Positions 60,168-64,000 of a stretch of 64,000 nucleotides of DNA are shown piece by piece (position 1 is the stretch's first letter; the number at the start of each line of letters is the position of its first letter). The DNA is from Marchantia polymorpha subsp. ruderalis. Lineage: Eukaryota > Streptophyta > Marchantiopsida > Marchantiales > Marchantiaceae. Position numbers and translations under genes: made by a program. Where the stretch lies: positions 29,266,501 to 29,330,500 of the forward strand of contig AP031353.1 of assembly GCA_037833965.1 (NCBI GenBank), read 5' to 3'. Under the pieces are notes generated by a model that ran no database searches, had not been told where the DNA came from, and saw nothing but the letters and a program-made list of their open reading frames with translations.

Positions 60168-62611
60168 AATAAAAAGAAAAAAATCACAACATTCAATATC
60201 TCATCAAGATTTCACAAGTCCATAACAAGATTATTGAAAACAACATTATGATTTTTTTTTCTTTTAATCTTCATGTTAAAATTCAATATTTTCAATACAT
60301 AAAGAGTTAATGTAAGAGCTTTTTCTTGTGATATTCTTTTAAAGTTTACTTAAAAAGTTAAAGTACTTCTTGCATTTAGTCAATTTGTTTATTACACGAG
60401 GGTTGTAGATTTGAAAAAAAATTGTTTACAACAATTTTTTTGCATATCATTATGTGCATCTTGATATTAATATCAATTTATATAACACTAATTTTTCAAA
60501 ATCATGAACTTTAAGCTTGTATTTTACTTGAACATAACATCCAACCTACAAAATTCTAAAATGAAATATTGTGCTCTAGCTTAAATCAAACACGAAATCT
60601 GCAGAAATTTTCTTTGGTTTAAACGAAGGTATGGTGATGACTCGGGAGATAAAAAATTTCATAAGCTTTTTATCAATGAACTTTTATGATCTAAACTTTA
60701 TTCTTAGATTCATATTCAATTTCAAGCTCTACAAACTTGGGTATCATTATCATTTGTTCAAGATTGTGTTGAGATCAAAGGGTAATTGATGTGATATGCT
60801 CCTAACAAGACTCAACTTGGGTCTTAGTCGTCAAAGCAGTAAAGTCAAATTTACTTTTCTGCAACTTCTTTTAGCATCTAACCTCGATATATTTTATATC
60901 CTTGCCAATGATGCTCTCATAATTGCTCTTGACTGTCAAGTTCAAGAAAGACTGGTCACCTCATAGTACTTGAAATCAACATAGATATGACGTTCTTTGT
61001 TGCCAATGGATCAAAGATGTGATTTTTATGAACTGTTAACAAAATCTGAATTGATATATATTATTAATCTACCTGCATTCAATCTGCATTAAAATATAGA
61101 CAAATAATTTTACTTCATTGTTATTTGTAAAAAAATTAGAGCACAAGGACCATCATTTTTCTTTGACGGAATAAACAATGCTTGATCTGAAGCGGAGTGA
61201 AGAAAATCTCATCACATCTTGGACTTCACATTAGAAACCAATAGTCTTAACGACCTGGAAATTAGTTGTTGACCATTATACAACTTGGAATGTCAAAAGT
61301 CAACTGCTTTTTGTACCAAAAAATGAAATTTATACTTACTTCCTTGACTTTGGTAACAATTGCAAGTGATTAATTATATATAATGAATAAGAAAATAACA
61401 TATGATTCATCCTCTTGAGGCTACGTCTACATATATATTTTATTCTTGTATTAAAAATCATAATTGTGTCATTAAGAATTAGACCATTTAATTATATAGT
61501 GGTCAGTTCATGAAATTCACCTACTAGATTAAACTAACTAGAGTTGATAAGGATCTCTAATATCCCCTAAATTTATATAGTTTTAATATCTTTGATTTTA
61601 TAATAATAAAAACTTGAGATACTAAAGTGGATGAATATATTTGCATATTCATGTATGTAGATCATAATCCCACAAGTCATTTTTAGAAATATGTTTTGCT
61701 AGAATTGATTATATACTAAAAGATTTGAATTACACATGAAGAATATAGTTATGCAAAATGAACAGATAAAAAACAACAATGTCAATAGAATTTCATTTTT
61801 AAAAATATCCTGTCATATTATTGTTGTCCATGTGATCATCACATGAAAATATTGTTGCTAATTTTTTCAAAAGTCAAAACAAGAAGGTATATTATATAGC
61901 TCATTGTTAGATGTATTTATTTTATACATTTTGCAATAGTTGAGCATGGATTATTCATCCGTTATGTGAAGAAGTCTTTCATTAGATGTTGTTTGTTTAA
62001 AGAAAATTAGAACTACGAAGAATTAGAAATATCTATCACACTCATAAATATAAAATTTTGGTAAGACTTGCAATGTTCATCTTGTAGAATACCTGATCTT
62101 TTTTGTTTTACAAAATTGATAATCATTAGTTTTGGAGATGTGGATGTATGAAGATAAATCATGATTATGATTAGAGTTTGAGTATGACACCTATTCTAAG
62201 ATATTATGAAACTATTTCTTTGTTTTCATTGCTTTGTTCAATTTAAAACAGTTTAGGTTCTTTTTCTTTTTATCCCATGCATATTCTTTATATATATATA
62301 TATATATATCATATATATAAATATCATATCGTACATCAAGTCGGATATTGCAAGTATTCTATAGAAATTGAAGATTTTCAGATCCAATTGTTTTCAATTG
62401 TCATTATCGAGATCTCAAAATTCTCCCATGCAAGGTACTTACGTTGTTCGAAGCATACTTATCTACAGTACCAATGAAGAATCTCAATTGAAGATTTGAA
62501 TTCATTATCAACGGCCAATGTAAGACCGTTATACACATTTCCCTATACTTCAATGATTAGTGTGATTCTGTTATAGTTTGACCTGATAATATTTTTATAT
62601 CATACGACAAA
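60168..62611. other. AT-rich, gene-poor DNA
   Basis: No gene is recognisable. A (TA)n run lies at 62,289-62,309, with a further TA-rich stretch to about 62,330. Confidence 0.5.
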
Positions 62612-62713
62612 TAAAGGTAAACAAGACTGTAACTTTTTTATATTTTAATATTATTTTTGCATTAAATAAATTATTATGTTTCAATTATAAAGTTACAGAC
62701 TTGCTTGCCTTTA
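62612..62713. repeat. Inverted repeat with ~27-bp arms
   Basis: TAAAGGTAAACAAGACTGTA (from 62,612) recurs as a near-exact reverse complement ending at 62,713, with about three mismatches over 27 bases and a loop of roughly 46 bases that is very AT-rich. It may be a small foldback element or MITE remnant. Confidence 0.75.
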
Positions 62714-62733
62714 AATTCAAAACATATAGTTTG

Positions 62734-62852
62734 TTACAAAGTATCGAAACTATAATTTACTTTTATCGGCTACAACTTGACTTCAAATCTTCTCATTCGC
62801 TACAAACTCCCGAAACTATGATTTGCTTTACTCTTTGACTGCTACAACTTGA
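62734..62852 (+). repeat. Two diverged tandem units (CGAAACTATRATTTRCTTT)
   Basis: Units 62,734-62,780 and 62,799-62,852 share TACAAA, CGAAACTAT(A/G)ATTT(A/G)CTTT and GCTACAACTTGA in the same order. They are immediately followed by the 79-bp repeats. Confidence 0.7.
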
Positions 62853-62890
62853 GAACTTGGAATGGAATGGTACGTATTTTAACGAAACAA

Positions 62891-63032
62891 GCAAGCTTTG
62901 TCAAGGATTTTGGCTTTTCAGGTTGGGACTCGGACGAAAGTATACACAAGGGGTATTTTATCGAGCCGAGCAAGCTGTGACAAGGATTTAGGCTTTTCAC
63001 GTTGGGACTCGGACGAAAGTATACGCAAGGGG
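62891..63032 (+). repeat. Two tandem copies, 79-bp period, upstream of a TATA box
   Basis: Units 62,891-62,953 and 62,970-63,032 share GGTTGGGACTCGGACGAAAG in nearly identical form, with few differences over 63 bases. They lie about 300 bases upstream of TATATAAA at 63,333. This arrangement is seen in LTR U3 regions and in some plant promoters. Confidence 0.85.
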
Positions 63033-63332
63033 GAACATACAGTTCACAGTCATGAAGGTACTTGTGCCGCAGTTCGACTCAGAACGTCGTCGGTTTGAGA
63101 TCAGCACTCGTCGGGCGGTGTCATAACTCGGCGACGAAGGCAACGCAGTAAGGGCGAGTATATACTTACAGACACACACACAGACACGGCACTCGTCCAC
63201 AAACTTTAAACGTGATCTTAAAAATAGCACAAGTTACATTGTACTCGAAGCATTGCAGGCCTCATTAGGTCTGGACTCAGGGCTCGGATCTTGTGGTCCC
63301 TGGTCATGTATACTCCCATTCATTCATACCTC

Positions 63333-63340
63333 TATATAAA
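63333..63340 (+). promoter_or_regulatory. TATA box (TATATAAA), candidate promoter or LTR
   Basis: A consensus TATATAAA is followed about 25 bases later by a pyrimidine-rich stretch (CCCTCTTTCGTTTGTCTC) suitable as a start site. Upstream lie tandem repeats. No recognisable protein starts before the window ends; a 76-codon frame at 63,506-63,736 has no family. It may be the promoter of a gene to the right or the U3/R of an LTR element cut by the window edge. Confidence 0.45.
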
Positions 63341-64000
63341 GTGTGCTTCCCTCTTTCGTTTGTCTCGACATCCGGGGACGGAGATCCCTTTGTGTTATCA
63401 TCCGTGAGCAGACGGCTGCTGTGATCCTGGCCGCATCCATACCATCAACGCCCCGACATAGCAGCCTGCTGTTATCATCTCTGCGGAGAATTCAGTTGAA
63501 GAGGAGTGAAGCTGAGCTTTGATGGATATCACGCAAATGGTCTGACACCAGAAACGAAGATGAAGTGGTCTCGTTACGATGACCACTTCATATTTTTTCA
63601 ATGTTGGGAAGCTGTCACATCGATATCAGTACAACTGCGTCATCAGAAGTATACTGAAGGGGCTTCTCGTACGTCTGGTGTTGTGAAGTGGAGCCTTCAG
63701 ACTCAGAAGACGGAGAACTTTTCTGATGCACTGTGATAGTCTTCATTTCCTTCAAACTCACATTCTAAGTCCATAACGAGCTCGACATTTGTCCATAGGC
63801 TTGGCTTTGCCCATTGACGTGTTTGCTTCGTCGTCATCTACCTCATCAGATCAACCCACGTTTCCAGGTACCTGGTCAGATGCATCCTGAGCGATCGATC
63901 GAACCAACTGACTCGCTTACAATCCTGATGGCTACATTAATTCAAACAAGCTGAAACCATCCGAACACGAGGCGGAGTGAGATGCAAGGCATCTGCTGAG
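63341..64000. other. Right edge, possible leader or LTR/internal sequence
   Basis: The sequence is GC-balanced, unlike the AT-rich DNA to its left, which suggests a transcribed or transposon-derived unit extending beyond the window. No domain is recognisable. Confidence 0.4.

Overview
This window is nuclear DNA of a land plant, most likely a bryophyte (a liverwort or moss). It carries plant-type genes with GT-AG introns: plastid-targeted nitrite reductase, plastid NAD(P)H dehydrogenase C1, the plant/animal two-domain pantothenate kinase-phosphatase, a B3-domain protein and a LEA protein. Two further genes, a C45-like Ntn-hydrolase and a secreted ACMSD-like amidohydrolase, are not typical of flowering plants. 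There are no operons or ribosome-binding sites. GC-rich gene cores (about 13.2-16.3 kb and 23.6-25.9 kb) alternate with very AT-rich intergenic DNA. The species cannot be named from the sequence alone.

Layout. 1-9.7 kb is AT-rich and holds two pairs of miniature inverted-repeat transposons: a hAT-type pair near 4 kb, one copy with a perfect 8-bp target duplication, and a Mutator-like pair at 1.2 and 6.4 kb, one copy with a perfect 9-bp duplication. 9.7-10.9 kb is a two-exon short-chain dehydrogenase (+). 13.2-15.0 kb is an intronless ferredoxin-nitrite reductase (-). 18.1-21.1 kb is a decayed Ty1/copia retrotransposon (+). 23.7-25.1 kb is an intronless C45-like hydrolase/acyltransferase (-). 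26.4-34.2 kb is a 22-exon PANK2 gene (-). 36.9-37.9 kb is a two-exon LEA_1 gene (-). 41.5-43.1 kb is a two-exon amidohydrolase (-). 45.9-46.8 kb is a tandem array whose units each carry a small hairpin, directly in front of a two-exon B3-domain gene (47.05-47.7 kb, +). 49.5-53.9 kb is a ten-exon NDC1 gene (+). A cluster of perfect hairpins follows at 54.5-54.9 kb. 55-62.6 kb is AT-rich and gene-poor, with a 22-bp-arm palindrome at 60.1 kb. The right edge (62.6-64 kb) has tandem repeats in front of a TATA box and may be a promoter or an LTR.

The genes are independent loci, not a pathway cluster. Nitrite reductase and NDC1 both act in plastid redox metabolism. PANK2 acts in coenzyme A synthesis, LEA in desiccation tolerance, and the amidohydrolase and the C45-like enzyme look secreted or endomembrane-directed. 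Exon models were built by hand from splice-site phase and recalled family sequence. All eight recognised genes give continuous frames of expected length. No wholly new system was demonstrated. The least explained structures are the hairpin-bearing tandem array upstream of the B3 gene and the hairpin cluster downstream of NDC1.
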